Shown: in pieces, positions 46,703 through 58,059 of the stretch
Numbering within the stretch: the stretch's first letter is position 1
Layout: every line of letters begins with the position of its first letter
NCBI GenBank assembly: GCA_022113835.1
Contig: JAILWY010000019.1
Location: 5,170,001-5,234,000, forward strand
DNA from: Atopsyche davidsoni
Taxonomy: Eukaryota; Arthropoda; Insecta; Trichoptera; Hydrobiosidae
Direction of reading: 5' to 3'
Length of the DNA stretch: 64,000 bases
Notes under the pieces: generated by a model
What the model saw: only the letters and a program-made list of their open reading frames with translations
Told to the model about the DNA's origin: nothing
Databases searched by the model: none
Made by a program: the position numbers and the translations under genes

Positions 46703-47106
46703 GACAACCAGACTTACGACTCACTGTACCATAAAAAAGTTTTATATATATATTTTTCAAATTTTTTTTTTTAATGGTGGTCGCTCCTGACCTGGTGAGA
46801 CAAAAAATCTTTGCGTTGTCAAACATTTGTGCCGAGTGCGTGGGCGATGGTGAATACTTGGCTCCACTCTCGCCTAGGAGGGAGCTCACTCGCCGCGTGA
46901 CCCGAGCCACTCTCCAGCGGACAGTGCGGTGCTTCTGGCTGGCTAAAGCAAACACTACTGTGTATTTTGCTTCATTTTCCAGCAAATTTTAAAAGCTTAT
47001 AGTACCCATCACCCTTCACAATAAAACTTTCTCATTCCAAGTCACATATGAAATGTAATAATACAGTTTAAATTATTCTCCAGCGGACAACTGGCTGAAG
47101 CAAACA
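46703..47106. other. Unclassified block with small internal repeat
   Basis: TCTCCAGCGGACAGTGCGG with GGCTAAAGCAAACAC (46911-46955) recurs shortened as TCTCCAGCGGACAACTGG with CTGAAGCAAACAC at 47080-47106. Open frames on both strands (46677-46992) share no recognisable domain. Confidence 0.4.
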
Positions 47107-47300
47107 CAGTGTGTCCAAACTGAGTATCGCGTATTTGTTAGTTCACTAAAACAAAAACTGCTTGTAATCAAGTATTTTTTTATTGTTGTATATAAGAATA
47201 CAGAATAAAAAATTATTTATAAAAGATGATGTTATCGAAATGGTGACCGTTAGGCTGCTGGAACTAAGATTGAAAGTCGTTGAATCGCTGCAGCATTTTG
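47107..47300. mobile_element. Truncated relative of the 29.5-kb Tc1/mariner element
   Basis: CAGTGTGTCCAAACTGAGTA begins a segment that matches 29501 onward through ACTAAAACAAAAACTGCTTG and GATGATGTTATC, into GGTGACCGTTAGGCTGCTGG. Similarity ends near 47300 and the opposite terminus is missing. Confidence 0.8.
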
Positions 47301-47689
47301 TTCGCAAAAGTCAAGCGACTGTGCTGATTTTTTTAGCAAATCATTTGAGCTTCTTATTCATTTATATTATAACTATAATTATTAAATCAAAATTCATAGC
47401 ATGTTAATAAACCATGGGTATATTTTTTTAGACACGTGTAGAATTTGAACCCACACCCCCAAAAGTATCCCTGCCAGCCTAAAAGAGTCCTACAATAGTA
47501 ATCAAATGTAAAGCATCTTTGATCACTATAAATATAATGTCTTACGCGAAAGACAATCAGAAAAATACAAGAGGCTATGTGCGTTCTCAAAGCAAAAAAG
47601 CACACTTACGTTTACAGTTAATTTTCTTATACAAACATTGTTAGTACATTATAAGGCATCCGAGTTTTATCACAACTGACAGCTACGTG

Positions 47690-47900
47690 ACTGGAATATC
47701 GACGAGAATTTCATTCTCTGTCCATCCTCGGAGGGGCACAGATACGTCGAATAAAAAATGCAAACAAACGTCGGCTCGGCTACCGGTTCCGAGGCCGCGC
47801 TCGCAGACACGCGCACCGGAGAAAGTGCATCCGGGCCTTTTCGCGGAGGAAACTCCGCGGAAGCTGGGAGCCTCCGAGAGAGTCTGCTGACGCACTCGAG
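47690..47900. promoter_or_regulatory. CpG-rich block
   Basis: High G+C with many CpG, no transposon ends; overlapping frames on both strands (47670-47966) have no domain. Similar in kind to the blocks at 18985, 24895, 54370 and 61565. Confidence 0.3.
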
Positions 47901-47959
47901 ATTGATTCTCAATAGAGGCTGATAGTCTGTAGAGCCTGAGTAAACCCACTCAGCGCTCC

Positions 47960-49470
47960 TGCGCATTGCATACTATGTTTCGACTCCGGCGTTTAATTTA
48001 TTCCAAGCATGAAAATTTAGGTCTTTTTTTCCATTGATCCTGAAAACAATTTGCAGGGCTGAAAAAAATATCTCTTTACATGCATTGGAGGCCAGAACTC
48101 CAAGGTCGGAAAAATGTATTAGTCTAAAACATCTGTTTTTGTTCCTACAAAAAATAACTAGTGTGATCCGCATTGCAAGCAATAAAAATTAAAGAATACA
48201 TTTTTCTTAATCAGCAGGAACTATAAGTTGATATTTTTTCTGTGCACCGTTTCAGATTTAAAATATATCGTAAAAGTTTATTCAAATATCATATGACTTT
48301 ATACTAAAAATAAATTTTATTTTTAAATGCTGAAATATGTAAAAATATACTTAGATGTGATTTGTTGTTTACATTTCTGCTTTAGTAAACGGTTATAAAT
48401 AAAATTATAAAGGTTGTTGAAACTAAAGTGTTCTCAATCTTAGTTAAAATAAAAATTGTCCTTTAGTGTTTTGCATAATCGTGTGATACTAAAATTACAC
48501 GAATGCCTCTATATTTTCATACACAACATCTTATGAGGTATATTAAAATAAAACTCATGCACCCTGTACACTCCGCGGCATTAACCAAGAATGATTTATA
48601 GTGAACGATCAAAATAAAAGAGTAATTTCGTATGTGTTGAGAATACCCTCGGGGGAACTATTTCCATTCGACTTCATGCAATATTTCAAGCAATAAAAAT
48701 CAATATTAAAAACGGCCGTAATGTAAGGCTTTCGGGAAAGGTGTCAAAATTACGATTGAAATATGAGTTTGATATCTGAAAATCATTCTTGATCCCCAAC
48801 GGCCTCGGAAAGGTCCGGCTTCCATAAATCAAGCGTTGAAGATTTTTTGACAATTAATGCATACATTACGTAGAGGCGACCAACAGAATGATTGTAAATT
48901 GTTCTCGTGTGATGTAAGATCTGTCTAATTTATCTCCATTAATATATGTAATATTTTAAATGTTTATTATCCGTGACTCCACGCATTACTGGTATCTTTG
49001 GACGGTGCTAATAAATCAACATAATACGTGGTTCATTGAAATTATGCTCTGAGTCACTCGATGGACTTCAGCCAAAACCTGTTGTGAACACTTTGTTGCT
49101 TCAAGTAAACAATTCAAATAATATACCTGGATAAGGAAGATCTGTTTAATTAACTTTTTTTTTTTTTACAATGTAACCTCTCTTGACCACGCTAAGTAGT
49201 TGATAACCTCAGTTTTTAGTGATCGTAAAATATTGTGATATTTTCATTTATTTATAAAATTTAGTATTTATTGCAAATACCACCAGTTAAGTATTTATTT
49301 TCAAATAGATGAAAATGAACTTATGTCAATCTTAAAATCAACCCCCAAGTCTGTTTAGTAATTAAAGTAATTTTACTCTTAAAACTGTTTCTTCAAAAAG
49401 CATTCAATATTGTAAATATGCGCTAGTTGTATACTTAACTTTTATTTATTTATGATTCCTGAAAGCCTGT
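47960..49470. other. Unannotated AT-rich sequence
   Basis: No gene or repeat recognised. Confidence 0.5.
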
Positions 49471-49499
49471 ATTTAATTTGTATTTTCTTGTCGCGCAGG

Positions 49500-49560
49500 A
49501 CAATAGTGGGACAGAAAGGAACACATGAGCGGCGATTCTTAGAACAGTGGAGGACATAAC
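49500..49560 (+). CDS. Weak candidate terminal exon
   Basis: A pyrimidine-rich tract ending TTTTCTTGTCGCGCAG (acceptor, ending 49498) leads into GC-richer sequence than its flanks. Two readings are possible. In one frame TIVGQKGTHERRFLEQWRT is followed by TAA at about 49557-49559. In the frame that would follow a phase-0 donor such as the one at 30396, DNSGTERNT ends with TGA near 49528. No family is recognised. A chance acceptor cannot be excluded, and the start and end are approximate. Confidence 0.22.
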
Positions 49561-49620
49561 GGCACTTGAGCTGTATATACTTACATTTGCAACACCAGAT
49601 GAACTGAATTAATTATCAAT

Positions 49621-49668
49621 TATATATATATATATATATTTATTTATTTATATATGTGTGTGTGTGCA
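49621..49668. repeat. (TA)n and (TG)n microsatellite
   Basis: TA-rich run followed by TATTTATT units and (TG)n. Confidence 0.9.
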
Positions 49669-49679
49669 TTTGATATAGG

Positions 49680-50940
49680 GTTACATACCGTAATATAATT
49701 TTTATTAAATCCATTTGCGGTCAGGTTTACGACTGTGCTCCGGTTTATGCTGCTTCAGTGCTTTATTGTAGTTTCTTCTTTACGAGGCATGGCTAAATTG
49801 CACATCAGGAAATTACTTATTTTGTAAAATAATGAATCGTACGGTTGTCTTTAAATTTGTATCCACAGCGACTACCTCCATTACATTTATATTTGAGCAT
49901 TAATACTTTATATGATACAAAAATCAATGTTTATCATTAGGAAACATATGGGGATAATCTGTGATAATCTGTGTTATGAGTTATAAACCCCTCATTCTTG
50001 GAAAGCTTTGGGTCTTGGTAAGACGAAACGTATCTGTAATACAATATTTGTTGACATTTCTGAAGAAAGCTCATCTGTATGAAGCCCATTTAAAAGTCTT
50101 ATTGCGATTTTCAAATAAATGTTGGAAAATATCTCAATTTAAAGCAATCCTGTTTAAGCTAGTATTTTCTGTATATTCTGCATACGTTTGATTTGAGTTG
50201 ATCCTTTGAGTAAAATATTCATTACAAGCAGGCAGTTAGAATAATAGTGCTTTGTGTTATATTAGGTGAAATTATTACCTAATCTAAACAAAAAATCAAA
50301 AACGCGGTCAAGTATTTTTTCTAAAACAAACATGAAAAATTGTAAAAATCTTTTGTTCTAGAAAAGGTTAGAATCGCCATGTTTGTTTTCTCTCGACACG
50401 CTTTTGTGGAAGCCCTATCAGTAACTGTATTCGTCCACTCCGAACTGGGAGACCATTGTACAAGCCACATACCCGAGCATTAATGGAGACGTTATTATAA
50501 CCTTTTAGTAAATTTTACTGCCTTAAGGATTGAATGGTCAGCGACGGCTTTCATAACTCTGAAAGCAGATAAGAATACCTCTGAACACAATGACTTTCTA
50601 AGCATCTAAAGATCGTACGACGCCCTGGTCAAAATATGTTTGCATTAAAACATTTTATTTAGTCTCTGATTTAAAACTTGTTTCACAAGTAATAAATATT
50701 ACAAAAAATCAAAGTGCTTGAATTCGGTCATAACTGCAAAATTTGAGATAAACCATTTAAAATATAAAAACATTCATTACGTTCTCTTATAAACCAAAGT
50801 AATCATAATAAGATATTACTATGCATTTTTAATAATAAGTGGTTACGAATTCTCGCACAACAACCTGAAAACACTTTCTACATTTCCTTAAATAAGTTAT
50901 TGACTCCTCGGAGATACTAATTTGTGGTAAATATTTAGAA
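49680..50940. other. Unannotated AT-rich sequence
   Basis: No gene or classified repeat. The frame at 49961-50191 has no domain. Confidence 0.5.
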
Positions 50941-50944
50941 TCTT

Positions 50945-51185
50945 CTTTTTTTGTTGCCTCTCTTCATAGGAGGTTGGTGACCATTTCCATGAACTTGTCT
51001 CTATCCTGGGTCAGTCTCACGAATCCGGCTGCACTTCAGATCTCCAGTCCAGCATTTGGACAATCAATTGGAGGATGCCATACTTACTGTTGCGAAAAAT
51101 GTGGCCAAGGAGAACCGAGACGACATAACACTTAGTGAATCTCCATCGAGATTACCTTCGACTGAGATTACCTTGTTGCAGAAGT
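50945..51185 (-). pseudogene. LINE 3' end remnant
   Basis: Minus strand: CYVVSVLLGHIFRNSKYGIL and QLIVQMLDWRSEV, then RLTQDRDKFMEMVTNLL followed by TGA near 50975. This is the final stretch of the same LINE family as at 40850 (GHI(F/L)RNSKYGILQL, and DRDKFMEMVTNLL as the last residues). An internal deletion joins the CYVVSVLL and GHIF motifs, and stops interrupt it. The tail after the stop matches that at 6615. Confidence 0.85.
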
Positions 51186-51189
51186 GATA

Positions 51190-51640
51190 CAAAACTAATA
51201 ATGTATATCATGTATGCTCTTGCCGCACGCCACTGGTCATATCCACACATCCACATGGTATTTGATTTTATACAATGTGTGACGTGTCAAGCGAGCTTAA
51301 GTTGATTTGTCGTAACACGGAGCAGTTCATTTAAGTTATATAGTGGCCGCTTTGGGTGAAAGCCCCGAGTCAAAGATGCTCAGGACTCTGCACTCTCTGT
51401 GGGTGTTCGACTCATCACCTGGAATCACCTATACGAGTGGGCGCTTCCCCTCACCCCCTGACATCAACACTCTCTCAGAAGAACACTCCAGGTGTTCCTT
51501 GAGGTAGTCAGGGGACGCTTTAATTACACGACACATAAGTTACAACGACGAGTAGCGAATAACTCCCATATCGTCGTTACGAGATGAGAAGCGAAATCAG
51601 GTCGCTTGGGTTTGGCTGTCTGGTGATTTCATTCATTCAC
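51190..51640. other. Unclassified GC-balanced segment
   Basis: Moderate GC, contains CTTCCCCTCACCCCCTGACA and ATATCGTCGTTACGAGATGA. May be a further interspersed repeat, but no second copy occurs in this window. Confidence 0.3.
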
Positions 51641-51649
51641 CCGCAATGT

Positions 51650-53335
51650 ATGCATAAAAGGCTGCAAAAAATGCAAGCAGGTGTTTCATAGGAATATGCC
51701 TTGTTATAAAATTGAATAAATCCCAAACGTTATACTTTGCTATGTAAATATAAAACTCATGGTAGGCATATACCACGAGGCGGTGTTTAAAATACCCAGA
51801 GATTGTTGGTGAGATTTTCACCTTTTGTTGGCTAGATGTGCGCGTTGCAGGTGATTTTACATGTTTTGTCACGAGCGACTCTGGCTTTCCACAATAAACC
51901 CACTTGCACTCGTAGAAAATATGCGGCGAGGTTGCGCACATAATTTAGCTTCTTTGAATTTAAGAAAGTTTAAACACCATTAGTAGATGCCTAGGAGCAC
52001 TCGCGGCAGCCATTATACAAGGAAAAATAATATTTTGTATTTTTTTCCTCCGCCTTTGTGATGTTTAAAAGTTTATGCACATTTTTATGGTGGGCTATGA
52101 AAGTGTTATTAATATTATGAATTTAGTTTAGTGCGCTATGAAATTATTATATAGAATTAAATTAACGTGTTTTTTTTGTAGTAAAATGAATACCAGAAGA
52201 ACACGTAAAAATATATATTAAGTACGGCTTTAAAATGTACCCGGTCATTTACGAATAATGAAGTGAATTCAAAAAAATATATATATAATATATGGGTATA
52301 TCTAACTCTCTGTTACTATATACTCCATTTGAATCATACTAGTTGATTTATCAATATGTTTGTTGCCAACTGCTAAAGTTACATCTATCCCATGAATCTT
52401 TAGACGCAATTGTTTGCCATTGTAAAACGCTGCATCTTATTGGTTGATCTTGCAAATATAAAACACTGATATGATCGCATGTTTTTATATATTCAACAAG
52501 TACCCACTGTAGAGTAAATCATCGAAGATAATACACTGACGATGTGTTGTTAACGAAAGAGCTAAAGTCACAATGACGGGTAGAAGAGAGCGTCGAGGAG
52601 AGGCCTCATCTTGAACCAAATCACGTACAGTATTGTCAGTAAATTCATACGAATTTGTCCGCACGCCACCTTCTTTGAAGCCAGTTTATAAAAAACTCTA
52701 GATATGCATTTATTTTGATTTTATCATGTTATTGTTTCGAGAAGTGTGTCGCACACATGCTCGCGGCATAAAGCTGCGGTATTACACGTTCCTCGAGTGC
52801 TGCGTCAGCAATGTCACAGATGTGTTTTTTGTGAAATTCCTTCCTGATTTGCTAAATTTATTAATTCATTAAATCCAGTTTCTCGGTTTTTGGCTGACAT
52901 GTTGAAAAAGTCAACAATTCTTTTTTTATTCTATACAAATTTACCATTTTAACACACGAGAAGGAGACACTCAAACTTAAAAAAATACTTGAGAATGAGG
53001 AGTATTCAACACCAATCGCGTCTGTGACCGTGTTGTATATTAAAAGCATATAAAACTCAGATAATTTATAATATTTAAGATATGAAAAAAAATCGGAAAA
53101 CTGCTCTATCCAGATTCAAAACCGGGACGTGATAAACCAGATAACAAAATCCTTAAAGAAATAAACAAAAAATCATTCGCATGATAGTGGCTTTAAAACA
53201 TTAATGTATTATTATCTAGAATAAAACCAATAAACATATTTATTATATCACTGTCGCTATAAGCAGACACCCAAGTTTGGATAATCGGAACAGAGAAGCG
53301 AGAATCTTGTTACTATGCCAAAGTGGCCGATAGAC
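51650..53335. other. Unannotated AT-rich sequence
   Basis: A 102-codon minus frame (51633-51941) has no recognisable motif. A short TA-rich run lies near 52280-52295. Confidence 0.45.
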
Positions 53336-53341
53336 AAGTAC

Positions 53342-53500
53342 AGTAAAACCTCGATATAACGGACTAATTGAGGGGGCAGAGGTGTCCGTTAATGCCGATC
53401 GTCTTTTAAAATAAATCAAAAAACTTTTTTTTGAAAATACACTGTATTTAGATATAAATAAAAAATACAAAACACAAACATAATTCTATTTAATTGTCTT
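53342..53500. mobile_element. pogo-like transposon end fragment
   Basis: CAGTAAAACCTCGATATAAC preceded by TA is a typical pogo/Tigger-type terminus (family knowledge). It continues GGGGGCAGAGGTGTCCGTTA. The opposite end was not found, so this is a fragment with an approximate right border. Confidence 0.55.
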
Positions 53501-53720
53501 CGGACACTCGTCGTTGCTGTTTGATACCGATGCGCTCGCTTTCGGTAATTCTAGTAGGATTCCTTTTTAGTAAAAAGTGGCTTGATTCCTTGATTAACAA
53601 AAAGGAATCAAGTTTAGTTAGCACTTTGAAATTTGCTGTTTTTTTATAATCAACTCTCGGAAATTACGAAAATGCCGCTAAAATTGTTTACATGCGACGA
53701 CACTTGAATTTAAACATGTA

Positions 53721-54053
53721 CAGTAATACCCTGTTATGCGCGGTTTCACTATAACGCGAATTTCAAATTTCGCGTTAAAATACCTCGCATTACGCGAATT
53801 TCTTATTTTAAGAATGTGTATGCACATAATGTAGTCATTGACTTCTCTTAACAATTAATAACAGCGTTGGCTGTTATGAACGTATTTTACACGAACGTAA
53901 AAAAAACGCTACCCAAAAGACAATAGATGTATTTTTCAGTAAAAATAGCATGTTATACTGCATAAAATGTTCTTAGAATCAAATGATTCGTATTTTAATA
54001 AACCCCGATATACGCGAATTTACCTTAACGCGATTTTTTCGGGGGTATTACTG
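53721..54053. mobile_element. CAGTAATACCCC MITE, copy 4 (333 bp)
   Basis: CAGTAATACCCTGTTATGCG at the left (a few bases lost next to the end), GGGGGTATTACTG at the right, TA on both sides (53719-53720, 54054-54055). Opposite orientation to copy 1. It continues on the right into repeat A. Confidence 0.87.
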
Positions 54054-54362
54054 TATATCGTTAAGTTTTGTTTGAAAGTCAAATGGGCCAATCTGTTTTA
54101 TCAAGTGAATCCTAAATTGATGATAATAGGCACATACCTGTACACTATTTGATAATTATTTTTTTATAGTAAGGACACGGAAGATTTAAATATCAAAAAA
54201 AAGATAGGTACAGTCGGTAAATTCATCGGCTTGAGGTCATAATGATATCTGTAGTCTGTGTTAGCAAATTTATGTTTTGTGTTGTTTTTTTTCGCCGGGA
54301 CTACGGATCTTCAGAACACATGAAGATATCACCTGAAATAATTACGAATAGGGATGTATGAA
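54054..54362. repeat. Dispersed repeat A, copy 2 (inverted)
   Basis: Inverted partner of 16040-16574: TATATCGTTAAGTTTTGTTT, then GGACACGGAAGATTTAAATA and CCTGAAATAATTACGAATAG in the same order when reverse-complemented. Internal deletions shorten it. Confidence 0.75.
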
Positions 54363-54369
54363 ATTGTGT

Positions 54370-54720
54370 CAACAGGGGGTTTCGGCCGTTGCAGCTGCGG
54401 CTGTGTGCGTGGATTTGAACCGTTGTATTTCGGTTTGTACTGTGAAGCACGAGGCATCATGACGTGACAATCGTGTAATCAGCGATAGGTAGTCAGAGGT
54501 CGGAGAGCGGAGGCCGGCGGGCGCCGCCCACGGCCCCGCGACAATGGGGATGTGGCCGCGGCCCACGCCTGCGACAGCCCTGTCATTTGGGGCTATAAAT
54601 CGAGTCGAACCGGCGCTCCGCCCCCGGGACGCAAGCATTTGCATTCCGCATTATCCCGGCCGGGACCCTTGAGCAGGGCCGGAGCCGAGCTTCTGCACCC
54701 CTGCCAAACATCTAATATCC
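54370..54720. promoter_or_regulatory. CpG-rich block with TATA-like and octamer motifs
   Basis: GC-rich island without transposon features. GGGGCTATAAATCGAGTCG near 54580 is a good TATA-box match on the plus strand, and ATTTGCAT (54636-54643) is a POU octamer. No downstream exon was found, so promoter function is speculative. Confidence 0.35.
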
Positions 54721-54732
54721 CCCCCCCCCCCA
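54719..54732. repeat. Poly-C run
   Basis: About 14 consecutive C between the GC block and the tandem array. Confidence 0.85.
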
Positions 54733-54760
54733 TTTTAATAGAAAATTTACATTATTACTA

Positions 54761-55538
54761 ATATGATTAGGCACATTAGTTCATACATAGAAGATGATTT
54801 AAAGAAACTCACATTTCTCCTTACCACCTTACAATCACTCTCTCTCTTTCCAACAATTGTTTACCTAATTGCTTATTATTACATATGTCTATTTTTTATT
54901 AACGTCAATCAAATGCGTATTTATTACCCATTACGGGTTTATTTTATTATTATAATATGATTAGGCACATTAGTTCATACATAGAAGATGATTTAAAGAA
55001 ACTCACATTTCCCCTTACCACCTTACAATCACTCTCTCTCTTTCCAACAATTGTTTACCTAGTTACTTATTATTACATATGTCTATTTTTTTATTAACGT
55101 CAATCAAATGCGTATTTATTACCCATTACGGGTTTATTTTATTATTATAATATGATTAGGCACATTCGTTCATACATAGAAGATGATTTAAAGAAACTCA
55201 CATTTCCCCTTACCACCTTACAATCACTCTCTCTCTTTCCAACAATTGTTTACCTAATTGCTTATTATTACATATGTCTATTTTTTGATAAACGTCAATC
55301 AGATGCGTTATTATTACCCATTACGGGTTTATTTTATTATTATAATATGATTAGGCACATTCGTTCATTCATAGAAGATGATTTAAAGAAACTCACATTT
55401 CCCCTTACCACCTTACAATCACTCTCTCTCTTTCCAACAATTGTTTAACATATTGTTTATTATTACATATGTCTATTTTTTATTAACGTCAATCAGATGC
55501 GTATTTATTACCCATTACGGGTTTATTTTATTATTATA
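54761..55538. repeat. 194-bp tandem array, four units
   Basis: Units start ATATGATTAGGCACATT at 54761, 54955, 55150 and 55345, nearly identical. Each contains AGATGATTTAAAGAAACTCA, a (CT)n run and TTACCCATTACGGGTTTATT. The array continues directly into the SINE head at 55539. The units correspond to the SINE's own 3' part repeated, so this is a SINE-derived satellite. Confidence 0.95.
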
Positions 55539-55700
55539 ATATGATTAGGCACATTAGTTCATACATAGAAGGATGATTTAAAGAAACTCTCAGAAAAATA
55601 TCATCGTGATTTGTGTGAGATTTGAACCCACATCCCCTGGCTTACACGGGCGGTACCTAACCTAACCCTTGTACTAATGAATTACTTCCGTTTATCGAGA
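55539..55700 (-). repeat. tRNA-derived SINE head with TTAGG insertion
   Basis: Minus strand: AGTAATTCATTAGTACAAGG, then GTTAGGTTAGGTACCGCCCG, TGTAAGCCAGGGGATGTGGG and TTCAAATC, giving a B box GGGTTCAAATC. Compared with the heads at 23951 and 24870 the segment GGTCAGTACACCGG after the A box is replaced by GGTTAGGTTAGGTACC, two telomere-type TTAGG units. Confidence 0.8.
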
Positions 55701-56531
55701 ATTTAATACCTGTCATTAATATAATTGAAAAGAGGGATTTTTAAAAGCTGGTTAATTAATAAATTAGTGCAAATTGTATTTATTTGTCAGCATTAATCTT
55801 CATGAAATAAAACTTTATTAAATATGTGCATCGTTATCCGTTTAAGCATGTATTTTAAGGGTAAAAGAAAGCATTATTGGCTGTAAATATATCAAGGAAG
55901 ATTGAAGGAATTATATGCTCGAGGTTGTATCGCATTGAATCTACTGATCTACTAATCTACTCTTTTTTAAAATTTCTTGGTTTTCATTTGAATTTTATGT
56001 ACAAAATAGTGGTTGCCAACTCTTAAGGTCATGATATAACTGTGACGGACTTCAATGGGCTTTTCGCCTTGGGGAGGTCCGAGTGGTCAAAGGAATTTTA
56101 ATTAAAGTCCACAGAAACATTAGAATGTGTGATTATTCACACAAGAAAGAATTTTGACTAGTACGTTTGGTACGTACGATTTTAACTGCAAAAAGCATAT
56201 CTATTTCAATCGTTAATGATATTTACACAGTAAATAAATTTTATAGAAAAATAAGGGTAAACAAATAAACGTGGTTTCAGGGGGTTGCACCAATTTCTAC
56301 ACAACTAAACAAACGCTATTGGTCAAAACTATTCAGTTTTCGGATGTGTCGCAAAGTCTGTAAAGTGGTTTACTCCCTTAGCAACACAAATGACAACCGA
56401 TGTGTAATATGCCAATACCGTCTTATTATTTTGCGTATTTCCTCAGCCTTGAAAGTGAACAACGACAAATAAGACGCTAATGGTCTGTCAGTTGTGTCGC
56501 GACGTCAATAAGCAACTTGAAGTTGCGTATA
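55700..56531. repeat. Dispersed repeat B, copy 2 (inverted)
   Basis: Reverse complement of 30927-31748 with small indels and scattered substitutions. The border at 55700 meets the SINE, and the other border meets MITE copy 5. Confidence 0.82.
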
Positions 56532-56754
56532 CAGTAATACCACGCTTTACGAGAGGGATACGTTCAGGAAAAAATCGCGTTAAGTGAAATTCGCGTATAT
56601 CGGGGTTTGCGATTAAACATACATACATAGTCAAAACTTACAAATAAATACAAAAAAATACGAATCATTTAAATCAATCACTTAATGTGAAATTTGAAAT
56701 TCGCGTAATAGTGAAACCGCGCATAACGGGGTCGCGTAAAGCGGGGTATTACTG
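56532..56754. mobile_element. CAGTAATACCCC MITE, copy 5 (223 bp, internal deletion)
   Basis: CAGTAATACCACGCTTTACG to GCGGGGTATTACTG. The middle third present in other copies is missing. The left TA is present; the right flank reads TT rather than TA. Confidence 0.85.
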
Positions 56755-57042
56755 TTTTTAAAACAACAGCCAGGTTAAAAAATTTAATATTTTTTTTATT
56801 TAATCTTTAGTGTTATTTATTTCTTTACAATGTACGTTTAGTATCATTAGTATATATACATGTAAGAATAATAATAAACACAATAATAATAACTCATTAT
56901 GTTTCAATTATTCTAGTGTATCTAAAACTTATATGGGTATATATAATTTTATATGCGACCCGCGAGATCATTTGGGTTGGCCACCCCTGCAATACATTTT
57001 TGCTGTTCAAAACAAAAGGTTTTGCATCTTTTATTTTTTTAA

Positions 57043-57195
57043 CCCTTGATAGGGCAAAACGGTTACATATATTAATGAATCACTTTTGGGGGTCATACTA
57101 CGTATAATAATAATACATACTTTGATAATCAAAAAAGTTAAGACCCTTAAGGTCGTAACATATGTAAACGTTTTTAGCTTATGCCCTATAAAGGG
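57043..57195. mobile_element. piggyBac-type MITE (153 bp)
   Basis: TTAA at 57039-57042 and 57196-57199 flanks an element with terminal inverted repeats CCCTTGATAGGGCA and TGCCCTATAAAGGG, continuing inward as an imperfect match (GTTACATAT with ATATGTAAAC). TTAA duplication and CCCT ends are the piggyBac signature. Confidence 0.75.
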
Positions 57196-57199
57196 TTAA

Positions 57200-58055
57200 T
57201 TCACGTATCGTGAAGTGAAATCTTTCAGGTCTTCGCGTATGTCTCACCTTTAATCTTGGACGCACATTATTTATTTCTTCCTATTTTTGGTTCCCAAAGT
57301 CCTGGAAGAATATTTTTTTGTCAAAACACTACTTTATTAGATATCTTCTTTTCAATGCAATAAGATTAATAATCGAATATTAAGCTTAAGGAATATAAAG
57401 TATCACATTTTAAATTCTCGCATTTTGTAGATTCTGATATGAATGGTAGCGTGTGTTTAATTACTCATGTAAGTTGTGTATAAATAGGTTAAATAAGTAA
57501 TTAAATACACGACACCGACTAGCTTCAGAATGCAACTCGGTATATAATATATTTTAGATATTAAGAATATCAACATAACAAAAAAATAAACAAAACTGAT
57601 TTTTTAAACACAAATATAAATAACCTTCTATAGTATTCAGATATTCAGTGTAGCCCTATAATAAATAGTTAAAAAAAGAAGCTGATATAACTTAATTGAC
57701 AAACGCGAAATTTAACAGGATTCTATGTACAGTTACAATAAAAAGAGACCTTGTTTATATACAGAGACGTCGATAATTAAATTAAACGAACAAGGGATGT
57801 TAACTCCCCCCTTAGGAAGTGTTGAGTATTATAATGTGAAGAAAGATCTCTTTCTATTTGATTTGATAATAGTTAAACTTAAACACTGTTATTTTCAGCT
57901 CATTTTTAACCCCTCGAGCGGGAAACCACTTGTAACGAATTTATAAAAGCGTTTTAGGGTATTATGTTTTTATATGGCTAAAGAAATCTTACATATGATA
58001 TTACGATTAGATTCGAATACGTCAGCGAGCATGTCAATCAATGTTCTACGGGGCA
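57200..58055. other. Unannotated AT-rich sequence
   Basis: The frame at 57725-57946 has no domain. Nothing else recognised. Confidence 0.45.
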
Positions 58056-58059
58056 AGTA

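Noticed and set aside
51633..51941. 102-codon minus-strand open frame
   Set aside because: No recognisable domain, no splice or promoter support, composition like surrounding noise.
54763..55448. Repeated peptide-like frames containing IEDDLKKLTF
   Set aside because: They are translations of the 194-bp SINE-derived array, whose units are not multiples of three and contain stops.
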